Source: an archaeon (GTDB taxonomy: Archaea > Thermoproteota > Nitrososphaeria > Nitrososphaerales > CADDZS01). Taken from it: a stretch of DNA of 30,638 nucleotides. Location: the NCBI GenBank assembly GCA_021792315.1, contig JAJYUX010000008.1, positions 1-30,638 on the forward strand. Reading direction: 5' to 3'. The position numbers and the translations under genes were made by a program. Of this stretch, positions 16,329-24,380 are shown one piece after another. The stretch's first letter is position 1, and each line of letters begins with the position of its first letter. Under the pieces are notes generated by a model, which saw only the letters and a list, made by a program, of their open reading frames with translations, was not told the DNA's origin and ran no database searches.

Positions 16329-17447
16329 TTATGATGACTGACTGAAGAATTCTGTTAATGAAACGTTTCTGCTTGTCTTTGCTCCAACAAGGCTAGATAC
16401 TTTCACTCCTACACGCCGTACACGTGATTCGGGATTCTCTCCGAAATACGACTTGAACATTTCTGAGACAGCCGAGAAGATTTCGTCCGCAGAGTTGGTG
16501 GGCGCTTTCAAAGTTCTAGTCCTATTCTTTGTCTTTAGTTCCATAGTTATCACAATTATACTTATTGAGTTGCACAGCAAGCCTTTCGAATCTAGCTTCT
16601 CTGAAATGTCTCGGCAGAGAGGTTGGAGTTCATTCGCGAAACAGAATTCAATCGCATCGTGTTTCAGTGTAACAATCCGACTCAATTGTTCCGGCTCTCT
16701 TTCCTGTACCTGATCCTCATCTATTCCTAAAGCTGCTTGACGAAGGGAGGGACCGAGCTTCTTTCCAAACTCCTTTGCCAGTACTTCAGCACTGAAATTC
16801 GCGAGATTCTTCACAGTCAATATTCCCAGAGAGGCTAATCTCTGCTCAGTTTTGGGACCCACTCCAAACAGCCTACCTACAGGCAATGGGTTCAGAAACA
16901 GACGAACCTGATCTGGCTGCACGATCGTCAACCCATCTGGTTTCCTGTAGTCAACTGCCATTTTGGCGACTAGTTTGTTAGGTCCGATTCCGATTGAACA
17001 TGTTAAGCTCTCAGAATCTAGAATGTTCTTCTTGATTTGCGTAGCAATTGTCTGCGCTGCTGAGTAATCTCCTGATGTGTTACTTGTTACATCCAAGTAC
17101 GCTTCGTCTACGCTCACCTGCTCCATTCTTGAGATCCGCGAACCCAAGATCTCCATGATTCGCTCCGAGATTGTCTCGTAATAGTCATTATCAACGGGGA
17201 GGAAAACGGACTCATTATTTCCTGATAAAATCCTCTTCGCCTGGATTATTGGGATCCCGGACCTGACTCCGAGTTTGCGCGCAATATAATTGCAAGTGCT
17301 TACGGCGCCGCTCTCCTCAGTCCGACCTGAGTAGACACAGACCACTACGGGCTTGCCTTTAATTTCTGGTTTCCTTATCTCCTCGCATTGGGCGAAGAAG
17401 TAGTCTAGATCAATCGCCAGTATAACTCTTTCATTATACCGGCTCAT
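16329..17447 (-). CDS. dinB: DNA polymerase IV (Y-family translesion polymerase)
   Basis: Dpo4-type polymerases copy past lesions with low fidelity. The catalytic carboxylates are in place: Asp13 and Asp15 in AIDLDYFFAQ, and Asp114-Glu115 in VSVDEAYLDV. The thumb has the helix-hairpin-helix LFGVGPKTEQRLASLGI, and the little-finger domain begins near residue 245. Length 372 is typical; the last residues (SLTEFFSQSS) do not obviously match a PIP-box for PCNA. The ATG start overlaps the pyrE stop by 4 bases (ATGA), so the two are translationally coupled, in a cluster with a uracil-DNA glycosylase and a MazG-like fusion. Confidence 0.95.
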   Translation of the reverse strand: MSRYNERVILAIDLDYFFAQCEEIRKPEIKGKPVVVCVYSGRTEESGAVSTCNYIARKLGVRSGIPIIQAKRILSGNNESVFLPVDNDYYETISERIMEILGSRISRMEQVSVDEAYLDVTSNTSGDYSAAQTIATQIKKNILDSESLTCSIGIGPNKLVAKMAVDYRKPDGLTIVQPDQVRLFLNPLPVGRLFGVGPKTEQRLASLGILTVKNLANFSAEVLAKEFGKKLGPSLRQAALGIDEDQVQEREPEQLSRIVTLKHDAIEFCFANELQPLCRDISEKLDSKGLLCNSISIIVITMELKTKNRTRTLKAPTNSADEIFSAVSEMFKSYFGENPESRVRRVGVKVSSLVGAKTSRNVSLTEFFSQSS

Positions 17448-17989
17448 TTCTCTAGATCTTTTTCTGTGAAGAAAGCAAAGTATGGAATGCCTGATTTTCT
17501 GAAATTCTCCGTAGCACCGCGATCAACTATGGCGATTGCCTGGATCACTTTTGCGCCAAAGTTCTTAACCGCCTCTGCTGCCTGAAATGATGAACCACCT
17601 GTCGTTATCACATCATCCAATATTACTACCCTAGAGCCTTTTCGAACGTTCCCTTCTATCAGGTTCTGCATCCCGTGATCTTTCAATTTCTTTCTGACCC
17701 AGAATGCATTGAGCGGTTTCAGATCTCTTTCGCTCAGTAGAGCTACTGCCGTCGATATAGGTATTGAACCCGTTTCCAGGCCCCCCACGCAATCTGCCTC
17801 TGGAGCCAATTCCCTTACTTTAGACAGAATGAGTGACCCAATCAGATTGATCCCCTCAGGATCTAGACTTATCTTTCTCAGATCGACGTATAGATTGGAT
17901 TTTATGCCCGAAGCAAGCATAAATCCTTCTGATTTCTTCTCCACGGCCTTTTGTTTGATGAGCTCTAGTAGTCGGGACTCTTTGTTCAT
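17444..17989 (-). CDS. pyrE: Orotate phosphoribosyltransferase
   Basis: PyrE makes orotidine monophosphate from orotate and PRPP, the fifth step of UMP synthesis. The PRPP-binding motif VVILDDVITTGGS is plain, as are the orotate-side segments ASGIKSNLYVDLRK and GGLETGSIPI. A TTG at 18004 could extend the frame by 5 residues, but the ATG at 17989 is preceded by GGAG with 9 nt spacing, a good ribosome binding site, so I chose it (181 aa). The stop overlaps the dinB start (ATGA); the fusion-protein gene ends about 25 nt upstream. No fused OMP decarboxylase domain is present. Confidence 0.94.
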   Translation of the reverse strand: MNKESRLLELIKQKAVEKKSEGFMLASGIKSNLYVDLRKISLDPEGINLIGSLILSKVRELAPEADCVGGLETGSIPISTAVALLSERDLKPLNAFWVRKKLKDHGMQNLIEGNVRKGSRVVILDDVITTGGSSFQAAEAVKNFGAKVIQAIAIVDRGATENFRKSGIPYFAFFTEKDLEK

Positions 17990-18013
17990 GCGAGGCAACT
18001 CCAAACCTATGCT

Positions 18014-19174
18014 TCAATAAACTTTTGAGAGAATTCTCTTCCTCGAATTAAGTTCAGTAAGAGCATTTTCGAAGAGTGCTCGAAGGTGATTCGCATCAAT
18101 GTAAGAACTAACCGCAACTTTCTCTGAGGCAAAAGTTCTTAGAAGAAATTCCGAGAAATCCTCTTCTCCAGATTTCGCGAACACCCACACATTTCCCTTC
18201 GAAAGAACAGAGTAACTTGAGAGTGCCTCAAACACCTGTCTGAATTCAGAATATCTTCCCCTGTCTCCAGAGGGCTTAGAAGAGAGCACTATGCAAGCAG
18301 CGTCGCTTTTGTTGATAAGATCGAGCGAAGTCGACAGATCCTTTGTGCTCTGAATGCTAGGTGAAGTATTCACCAATGTCTTGTAGCCGAACTTTGCCGC
18401 GCTGTCCATGATAGAGTACTTCTCTTCGTCGGTTGTCTCCTCTCCGAAAGAAACATACATGTTGGCTAATGGGTGGCACACGTCTGTATCACATGTTGGC
18501 TGTAAGCATATCGGGCAATGATCATCGTACTTTTCATTTACAACATCCGCTAAATTGAGCCTGAGAAGTTCCGAAATTGTTAGAGTCCAAGCCAAGATCG
18601 CAGCCACTTTCGAGGATATCTGTCCGAGCGGAGATCGTTTTCTGTTCATCATTGCAAGATCACCGACATCTTTCATCATGGAAACTAGAGCATTCATGGG
18701 TGTCAGTCGAGTGTTCTCGTTCTTGTATAATTCTGAAATGAATACTTGCCATTCCTTAAGGGTGCTCGGCTCGGCGAAATCACCGAGAGCTGCTTGTTGC
18801 GATTCGCTCTTTGACCACGCCGGCCTTGGAGCGTTCTTGCCATATTTCTGCCACGCGAGAGAAGCAAGATCAATGTTCAGTTTGTAAGCGAGCGAGCATA
18901 TCCATGAAAAAACATCTGCGAGATTTGGAGCGATTAGTGCGTTATCCTGACTTTCCATTGGATTTACAAGCTCTGCAACTTCCTCGACTAGTCTTGATAT
19001 CAGATATTCAGTGGTATGCTTATCATGCCTCTTTCCATAAATGCGGCCGAATTTCGTTAACCATTCATCGAGTGACAGACTCTCATATTTCCTATCAGTG
19101 AAGCCTCCGCTGCGAGTCAAAACATTCCCACTTGAATCGAGTCTCCTGTCATCGGTTCGCTCTCTGTATACCAT
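18014..19174 (-). CDS. Two MazG-like domains, four-Cys knuckle and TIR/deoxyribosyltransferase-like C-terminus
   Basis: Residues about 36-112 look like a MazG/all-alpha NTP pyrophosphohydrolase: the EEVAE helix (Glu64, Glu65, Glu68) and a second metal helix where the usual ExxD reads NLAD (Asn84, Asp87). Residues 139-216 repeat the layout with degenerate KDVGD and no second acidic helix, so this copy is probably structural. A CPICLQPTC...C knuckle (Cys220, 223, 228, 233) follows, then a Rossmann-like domain (239-375) with MYVSFGEE, SDAACIVLSS and YSEFRQVFEAL, resembling TIR or nucleoside deoxyribosyltransferase folds. MazG enzymes hydrolyse non-canonical NTPs to NMP and PPi. The start is ATG 19174; a TTG at 19201 is possible. 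The C-terminal assignment is tentative. Confidence 0.65.
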   Translation of the reverse strand: MVYRERTDDRRLDSSGNVLTRSGGFTDRKYESLSLDEWLTKFGRIYGKRHDKHTTEYLISRLVEEVAELVNPMESQDNALIAPNLADVFSWICSLAYKLNIDLASLAWQKYGKNAPRPAWSKSESQQAALGDFAEPSTLKEWQVFISELYKNENTRLTPMNALVSMMKDVGDLAMMNRKRSPLGQISSKVAAILAWTLTISELLRLNLADVVNEKYDDHCPICLQPTCDTDVCHPLANMYVSFGEETTDEEKYSIMDSAAKFGYKTLVNTSPSIQSTKDLSTSLDLINKSDAACIVLSSKPSGDRGRYSEFRQVFEALSSYSVLSKGNVWVFAKSGEEDFSEFLLRTFASEKVAVSSYIDANHLRALFENALTELNSRKRILSKVY

Positions 19175-19244
19175 AGCTGCAACAAAGATCAGACTCGCCA
19201 AAACTTAACCGTTTCCCAGATGCAATGAGTGGATTTGTGAGCGA

Positions 19245-19949
19245 CTATCGGTAGTTGGAGTCGTGTGTCAAGAACCTCTTGATTTCTTTCAAGACCTCCT
19301 CAAACATTTCTTCGGTAAGTATTCCCGTATTTGTGTTTCTGGGACTAGGATGATAAGAGGCGAACACCACCGGAAACATCGGCCCCAGTGCGTAGCTTCT
19401 TCCGTGGCCGAATTTGAAACTTCCTTTTATATCATAGATTTCATTTGCGACGTCTATGACCGAGTCAAAGGCTATCTTGCCCAGAGCGAGTATTGCTCTT
19501 GCATTCTTCTGCAAGCGTAGCTCCTCCAAAAGGAATGGCGCACACCTCTCAAGTTCGCCCTTACTGGGCTCGTCTTCTGGAGGAACACACTTCACAACAG
19601 CGGTCACGAAACAATCCTTGTACAAGAGACCATCGTTTCTAGTGTCCGACGTGGGTTGATTTGCGAAGCCAGCGTGAAATAGGAGTCGAACAAGAAACCT
19701 TGCACTGCTATCACCTGTGAAGACTCGTCCGGTCCGGTTCCCACCGTGTGCGGCGGGCGCCAGTCCGACAACAATTAACCTAGCATTTGGATCCCCGAAA
19801 CCGGTGACTGGTCTCCCCCAATACTCAAAATTAGAGAATTGTTTTTTTCTTTGTCTTGCTACAAGCTCACGATGTTCGACGAGTCGTGGACATTTTCTGC
19901 AAGATACTATCTCTCGGTTTAGAGAATTAAGAGATCTCCTTCTTGTCAA
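19245..19949 (-). CDS. udgB: Uracil-DNA glycosylase, family 5 (UDGb)
   Basis: Family 5 enzymes excise uracil and other deaminated bases from DNA. Four iron-sulfur cysteines are visible: Cys17 and Cys20 in CRKCPRL, Cys121 in KCVPPED, Cys136 in ERCAPF. The active-site motif GLAPAAHGGNRTGR (62-75) has Ala where family 4 has an acidic residue, and the second motif SYHPSPRNTNTG (199-209) carries the catalytic His200; both are marks of UDGb. Length 234 is normal. The start is TTG. It lies 33 nt downstream of a membrane-protein gene and 70 nt upstream of the MazG-like fusion on the same strand. Archaeal family B polymerases stall at template uracil, so linkage to pyrimidine genes is sensible. Confidence 0.92.
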   Translation of the reverse strand: MTRRRSLNSLNREIVSCRKCPRLVEHRELVARQRKKQFSNFEYWGRPVTGFGDPNARLIVVGLAPAAHGGNRTGRVFTGDSSARFLVRLLFHAGFANQPTSDTRNDGLLYKDCFVTAVVKCVPPEDEPSKGELERCAPFLLEELRLQKNARAILALGKIAFDSVIDVANEIYDIKGSFKFGHGRSYALGPMFPVVFASYHPSPRNTNTGILTEEMFEEVLKEIKRFLTHDSNYR

Positions 19950-19982
19950 TTTGGAAAGCCCCGACGCACCTAGGAGAACGGA

Positions 19983-20426
19983 CTAGTAGTACTGCTTGAT
20001 AAACTCGTGCGCTTTCCTGCAATCTTCCGCACTCTCAAACAGGATCCTTGTCTCGAATAGTGAAGCTTGAGTTGACTTTAATGCTGTTGCTTCGATCTGT
20101 GTTAGACCCTGCGAACTAACTACGAATGCTGGCGAATTCTTTCCCTCTATTCGTGTATCACCAGGAGAGATCAGCAACGTTCCTTTCTTCTTTGATGGGT
20201 TGCCCTTGAAAACATAGATACCAAATGCAAGCGCCAGAAGTAGTATACTCATAATACCCGCCGTTTCTATTGTGAATTGTATCAAAACAAGCGGAGAAAC
20301 AATCAGAGGTACGTACATCACGATGATAATACCCAAAAGAAGATTGGACGCTGTACTGTAGTATACGATGGGGAATAGGATTTCCGCGGCTGGGGCCCTT
20401 TTCTCTTCATTCAAGGCAGGTTCCAT
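19983..20426 (-). CDS. Hypothetical membrane protein, two TM segments, 147 aa
   Basis: The family is not recognised. Two hydrophobic segments (about residues 28-50, LLLGIIIVMYVPLIVSPLVL, and 56-73, GIMSILLLALAFGIYVF) form a hairpin, followed by a basic KGNPSKKKGT stop-transfer stretch and a ~70-residue soluble domain with several beta strands and a terminal helix (ESAEDCRKAHEFIKQYY). The soluble part has the look of a small PH-like or bPH domain, which is a guess. The start is ATG; a TATA-like ATTAATATAA on minus near 20470-20480 predicts a leader of about 20 nt. It heads the minus-strand run ending with dinB. Confidence 0.7.
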   Translation of the reverse strand: MEPALNEEKRAPAAEILFPIVYYSTASNLLLGIIIVMYVPLIVSPLVLIQFTIETAGIMSILLLALAFGIYVFKGNPSKKKGTLLISPGDTRIEGKNSPAFVVSSQGLTQIEATALKSTQASLFETRILFESAEDCRKAHEFIKQYY

Positions 20427-20626
20427 ATTCCCAGTCCTTTTGCCTAACTAACCTTGAAACCGCTAGACGACTTATATTAATCTGCACTAAGCTAGATTGG
20501 GATGAGAGAATCCTAGGCTACAGCACGAGTTGTTTTGGGTCTCTTCGCGTAGAACAGAGTTCTTTTTTAACGAAGTTACGGAAATAACGTGAAACGGGAT
20601 CGTAGAAAAGCAGAGAGGTAAGTTGG
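20427..20626. other. Divergent promoter region
   Basis: Two hundred bases between divergent genes. It contains the minus-strand TATA-like box (20470-20480), a T-run at about 20562-20568, and GAGAGGT a few bases before the ATG of the downstream plus gene, an acceptable ribosome binding site. I looked for a riboswitch-like fold and found no convincing long helix. Confidence 0.4.
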
Positions 20627-21109
20627 ATGCCGCATCAATGGACGAAAGAGCAACTTCGGAGGCAGGTCAAGAATGCAATCTACAGAGTGTTTGATGCTGC
20701 CAAGTCAAGAGATTTCGGCATCCTAGCTTCAATGCACTACCCTGAAGACGAATTATTCTCGAAATTCGATTATTCTGCTCCATACAAGCGACAAACGGTT
20801 TCGCAAGCGTTAATGCACGAAGAAGTCGCTTACTCCAACATCACCGACTTTAATTATGAAATTGATGAGCTTAGGATTGATCTGATAACTCAAGGGGTTG
20901 CAATTGCAACTTTCCACCTCGAGACAGGAGGGCTGTTCGTCAATGATTACAGGTTCGAAGGTAGCCCTGCACGGACCAAGTTGAGAGCTTCAATGGTATT
21001 TCTCTGGAAGGATGACCAATGGTTGATCGTCCACGAGCATTTTTCGAGTTTCCCTGATGAACCAGCGAAGAAGGAAAAGGCAAGCGGTTTGAAGAATACC
21101 AAGCCGTAA
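20627..21109 (+). CDS. NTF2/SnoaL-like protein, 160 aa
   Basis: The sequence resembles the NTF2-like/SnoaL fold: an N-terminal helix pair (RRQVKNAIYRVFDAAKSRDF then GILASMHYPEDELFSKFD), followed by curved beta strands (NYEIDELRIDLI, GVAIATFHLE, TKLRASMVFLWKDDQWLIVHEHFS). The WLIVHEHFS closing strand is typical of DUF4440/SnoaL_3-type proteins. Such proteins may be enzymes or simply bind small ligands; function is open. A Lys-rich tail (KKEKASGLKNTKP) ends the protein. The start is ATG with GAGAGG about 6 nt upstream. It stands alone. Confidence 0.8.
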   Translation: MPHQWTKEQLRRQVKNAIYRVFDAAKSRDFGILASMHYPEDELFSKFDYSAPYKRQTVSQALMHEEVAYSNITDFNYEIDELRIDLITQGVAIATFHLETGGLFVNDYRFEGSPARTKLRASMVFLWKDDQWLIVHEHFSSFPDEPAKKEKASGLKNTKP

Positions 21110-21351
21110 TTAGCCAAAATAGACATTATTAGAAAATCCCGACAATACCTCACCGGAAGTTCCCGATTCTGAACGTCAATGAAGTGTACTTGGATAGTCA
21201 TATCCCCCAAGAGACAAAGCTTTCCCGGACAAGAGACTGCTTCCGAGCCTAATTCCATTATGAGGCGGGATGATAATTCACTTAGAAGTTTATGATTAAT
21301 ATGACCGACAATTCTTTTAGTCAATTCAAAAAAAGGTCTGGTGACTACTCA

Positions 21352-21445
21352 GGGGTTGTGGTGTAGCTTGGTCAACATGCGAGCCTCGGGATATTTATTG
21401 CGGGAGCGCTCGTGACCGCCGGTTCAAATCCGGCCGACCCCACCA
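21352..21445 (+). tRNA. tRNA-Pro (CGG) with a 16-nt intron and encoded CCA
   Basis: All arms fold: acceptor GGGGTTG/CGACCCC (one T-G pair), D stem GTGT/ACAT, anticodon stem CGAGC/GCTCG, variable loop TGACC, T stem GCCGG/CCGGC with loop TTCAAAT, then A73 and an encoded CCA at 21443-21445. The spliced anticodon loop is CTCGGGC with anticodon CGG (21387-21389), reading proline codon CCG. Between G37 and C38 lies an intron (21391-21406). The discriminator A and G37 agree with tRNA-Pro. An A-rich stretch about 25 nt upstream may be its TATA box. Confidence 0.93.
21391..21406 (+). other. tRNA-Pro intron with canonical bulge-helix-bulge
   Basis: Sixteen bases at the canonical 37/38 site. The central 4-bp helix forms between C32-T33-C34-G35 and CGGG (21401-21404), with 3-nt bulges G36-G37-A and A-G-C38, each cut between its second and third nucleotide. 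This is the exact geometry recognised by archaeal tRNA-splicing endonuclease. The intron loop is A/T-rich and very small. Confidence 0.88.
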
Positions 21446-21464
21446 AAATCTTTCACATTTGATA

Positions 21465-21470
21465 TTTTTT
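21465..21470 (+). terminator. T-run after tRNA-Pro
   Basis: Six T's, 20 nt after the CCA, match the oligo-T signals that end archaeal transcripts. No hairpin is needed. Confidence 0.45.
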
Positions 21471-21643
21471 GAACAGAACTTGGGATGGATTCCCAAATCG
21501 CCTCAGAAATGCTGATCTTATGTCCCTGATTGCTGGTGTGAAGAAGGGTTCTCTATTTGGCTCAATTTTCCGCTTGACACAATGTCAGCTTCGTCCTCGG
21601 ATCGAGGTAATGGAAAATGTCATATCTCGAAATGCTCCGCTAA

Positions 21644-22630
21644 ATGGCGTCGCGTATGAATCCACTCTTAGTTATCCCTCTCCTGGTGGCGATTCTCCTT
21701 TCGTTTTGGATCTCTCTTGTGGAGGCAACCTACTTGACCGCAAGGCCCGCTCCATTAAGATTGGCGAGCGAGAGCGGGGAAAGAAAGGCAAACACAGCAA
21801 TTAGCATAACAAACGAAAAAACGCGACTTGTAAGTACCACGACCTTCGTAGATACTTTTGCAAATGTAGTTATCGCCACCACAGTAGGATTGATTCTTTC
21901 TAATATACTCGGAGACTACGGCTGGGTATTCAGCGCAGTGTTTGGCTCGCTTGCTATCATGGTATTTCTCTATTTGTTGCCAAAGGCAATAGGAATAGAG
22001 AACTCGACTAGAATGGCAATTTTGTTGGCGCCAAGTACTAACTTTCTCTTGAGAATTTTATCGCCTGTGGCAGTCCCCTTGACATCATTTGCTGGTCGAC
22101 TTTCAATAAGTATAGTCAAGAAGCGAACAGAATCAGATTCGAGAACTTTAGTAAACGAATTCGAAGACTTTCTCATACTACTCGAACGGGCCGGACATGT
22201 TGCACCAGATGCTGGAAAAGTTATACGTTCTGCTCTTTCTTCGTCTAGTAGTCTAGCCAAGGATTTCGTTACCCCAACGCCTCAGCTTGTCTCAGTGTCG
22301 AGCACGAGTAGTGTTCTTGATGCCTTAAAGATCATGGGAGAATCAGGGCATCCTCACCTACCAATTCGAATTGATGGTAAGATAGGAGTTGCTGGAGCAG
22401 TTTCCTTTGGTTCTCTCTCTCCTGCAATGGCAAAAGGAAAATTCAATGATAGTATAATGCCTTACGCAGTTCAGCCTCCTCGAGTCGAACCCGAAGACTC
22501 CACGTCGACTGTAATGGATAGGATGGAAGAAGCAAAATTAACTATGGCCTTCGTGCATGAGGGTCAAGCGATCCTAGGCATGGTCACACTCACGGACGTT
22601 CTTGAAGTAGTCCTTGGGATCAAAGTGTAA
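21644..22630 (+). CDS. CNNM/DUF21-CBS membrane protein (CorC-related)
   Basis: The first ~180 residues form a DUF21/CNNM transmembrane domain with about four hydrophobic segments (roughly 6-30, 68-90, 92-112 and 125-150); the conserved small-residue/charged pattern starts VEATYLTARPAPLRLASESG. Two CBS domains follow (about 205-265 and 270-328, ending GMVTLTDVLEVVLGIKV). Relatives transport or regulate Mg2+ or Na+. The C-terminal CorC/HlyC transporter-associated domain is lacking. ATGs at 21644 and 21656 are both possible starts. The gene lies 200 nt after tRNA-Pro and is convergent with the prenyltransferase gene. Confidence 0.87.
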   Translation: MASRMNPLLVIPLLVAILLSFWISLVEATYLTARPAPLRLASESGERKANTAISITNEKTRLVSTTTFVDTFANVVIATTVGLILSNILGDYGWVFSAVFGSLAIMVFLYLLPKAIGIENSTRMAILLAPSTNFLLRILSPVAVPLTSFAGRLSISIVKKRTESDSRTLVNEFEDFLILLERAGHVAPDAGKVIRSALSSSSSLAKDFVTPTPQLVSVSSTSSVLDALKIMGESGHPHLPIRIDGKIGVAGAVSFGSLSPAMAKGKFNDSIMPYAVQPPRVEPEDSTSTVMDRMEEAKLTMAFVHEGQAILGMVTLTDVLEVVLGIKV

Positions 22631-22693
22631 TATAAGTAGAACTCAGTTCAAGATCAACGCAGTCATAGGAAAGAAATCTAACTTTAATCAGGA

Positions 22694-23575
22694 CTATGCC
22701 AGAATCCCCGCGACAAAATAGGCAAGCAAACCTGTCATCATCCCCACAAGCGCTATCGACTTCAATCTTAAAGAGTCTGATTCGTTTTTCAACGATACAA
22801 CACGAATCGACAGGAAAAGGAAGATAGCGTCAGGTATACAAATCAGAATAACATATACAAATAATGACTTTCCTAACAGTCCGTAAACCACGGGCAGTGC
22901 GCTCGAGATCACGGCGCACAAGAAAAATCCTGCAACCACTACCGTGGACAACCTGATTCCGCGTGAAATGGCCAATGTTCGTACCTTCCTCAATGCATCT
23001 CCCTTTACATCAGCGATTCCTTTCAGCACCTCTCGACCCATGCCTGCTAAGAACGAAGTGAGTGCGAGCAGATAAGCGAGGTTAAGACCAAAAATCCCAA
23101 TCGCTATTGATCCATAGATGTAAGGTATTGCGAGTGAGAGAGAAACTAAAGCGTTACCAAGCAATCCGAACCTTTTCCCTTGAAAATTGTAATACCAGAC
23201 AAGCACCGCGAAAATCAAGGCAATCGAGAAATTTGCAATTCCGAGAGGAACAGAGACGACCACTCCAGAAAGAACGAGCAAAATAGACATTATTCTGGCA
23301 TTTCCAGGTTTCACCTCGCCCGCTGGCAATGGTCGACTAGGTTGGTTCACTCTGTCAACCTCCAAGTCGTAGATATCGTTGGATATCATCGAGTAGGATG
23401 TGAGGAAGAAGCCAGTCAAGAACCCAAGAAGTGCCGTCAAGGAGATTATGTCATGATAACTCTTTGACGCAACAGTGATCCCCACAATTACGGCGAAGCC
23501 CTCCATGATGGAATTTGTGGGTCTGATGAGTCGCAGGTATGCGCGCCAATGAGGACCCCTTGCGGTGTCTGCAAT
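22694..23575 (-). CDS. ubiA: UbiA-family prenyltransferase, probably digeranylgeranylglyceryl phosphate synthase
   Basis: This multipass enzyme attaches a prenyl chain; in archaea the usual member makes the second ether bond of membrane lipids. The first Asp-rich motif NDIYDLEVDRVNQPSRPLP and the second KGIADVKGD are intact among about eight membrane helices. The first ATG (23506) gives 270 aa, but the frame stays open upstream to a TGA at 23630, and that part encodes AYLRLIRPTNSIMEG, the family N-terminus. No ATG, GTG or TTG is available there; I place the start at ATT 23575 (about 293 aa), which is tentative. It is convergent with the CNNM gene. Substrate specificity cannot be fixed by eye. 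Confidence 0.8.
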   Translation of the reverse strand: MADTARGPHWRAYLRLIRPTNSIMEGFAVIVGITVASKSYHDIISLTALLGFLTGFFLTSYSMISNDIYDLEVDRVNQPSRPLPAGEVKPGNARIMSILLVLSGVVVSVPLGIANFSIALIFAVLVWYYNFQGKRFGLLGNALVSLSLAIPYIYGSIAIGIFGLNLAYLLALTSFLAGMGREVLKGIADVKGDALRKVRTLAISRGIRLSTVVVAGFFLCAVISSALPVVYGLLGKSLFVYVILICIPDAIFLFLSIRVVSLKNESDSLRLKSIALVGMMTGLLAYFVAGILA

Positions 23576-23726
23576 TCCACTCTTCGTAGGATTAGTCGCC
23601 TTCTGACAATGTTCGGCATGTTTCTTTGTTCATTAGATAATCAGTTCCATTGTGAGGAAGGTTGCTCGAGAGTTTTTTGTATTCATCTTCTACACATGAG
23701 ACTGATTAGTGCACTAATCACTTCAA

Positions 23727-24245
23727 TCATTTGATATCGATGCGAGGATGTCTCTTTACAATTTCGAGGGAAGTTTTCAGACTAAAACCAGCTTCAGAAG
23801 GCAATTCAAAAACACTCATTATTGCGCGCCCTATGCTCCTTTTTACCAGAGGGGCTCCCGGTCCGAAGAACTTCTCAATCATGGCATCAAACTGTTCCAC
23901 ATTGTCAAGTATTAGTGCCCGTTTGATTTTGGCACTTGATTCCACTTCAGCGTAGAAGATTTCCTTCACGTTCTTTCCGAACATATCTAGCCCGTTGTCG
24001 ATGCCAAGCAAAATCAAGTCTTTCATCGAAGGTTTAGCCTCTCTCCCATCTGTGACAACGACTTCACTTTTCGCAGTCGCTAGCTTTGGTTCAGGAACGA
24101 TCTCCTTCTCTTCCACAGGAGGTTTGATTGTTTCATTCATCTTTGACGATTTGATTTGAAAGTCCTCGATCACTGCTTGCTTAGAAATGGCCTGTTCCCG
24201 GCCATCTTCTAACGAGTTGTCGTGACTCCAATCTTCTTTCGACAT
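23727..24245 (-). CDS. Hypothetical protein with helical C-terminal domain, 172 aa
   Basis: The N-terminal ~75 residues are charged, Glu/Lys/Pro-rich and probably disordered. From about residue 76 a compact helical domain follows: LILLGIDNGLDMFGKNVKEI, ESSAKIKRALILDN, VEQFDAMIEKFFG and KRSIGRAIMSVFELP. This C-terminal part recalls a small uncharacterised domain common in Thaumarchaeota; I do not recognise a biochemical function. No membrane segment or metal motif is present. The start is ATG; a TATA-like AATAAATACAG on minus lies near 24330. Its neighbours (a prenyltransferase and a nuclease-like protein) give no functional clue. Confidence 0.65.
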   Translation of the reverse strand: MSKEDWSHDNSLEDGREQAISKQAVIEDFQIKSSKMNETIKPPVEEKEIVPEPKLATAKSEVVVTDGREAKPSMKDLILLGIDNGLDMFGKNVKEIFYAEVESSAKIKRALILDNVEQFDAMIEKFFGPGAPLVKRSIGRAIMSVFELPSEAGFSLKTSLEIVKRHPRIDIK

Positions 24246-24380
24246 CTAAATCAACTAGTCTCGACAATTTGAACGCACAGAATCAACATTGGTGAGCTTA
24301 TACAATCGGATTAAAACGGCTATTTTTCTGTATTTATTGCGGTTCGGCTCTGTGAATTTGATCATGAACGGGATATCATA
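24246..24380. other. Intergenic region
   Basis: 135 bases between two minus-strand genes; A/T-rich at 24318-24341 (TATTTTTCTGTATTTATTGC), taken as promoter sequence for the downstream gene. No RNA or coding frame seen. Confidence 0.3.

Noticed and set aside
20427..20626. Possible riboswitch or small RNA in the divergent gap
   Set aside because: No stable long helix was seen; the features present are explained by promoters and a ribosome binding site.
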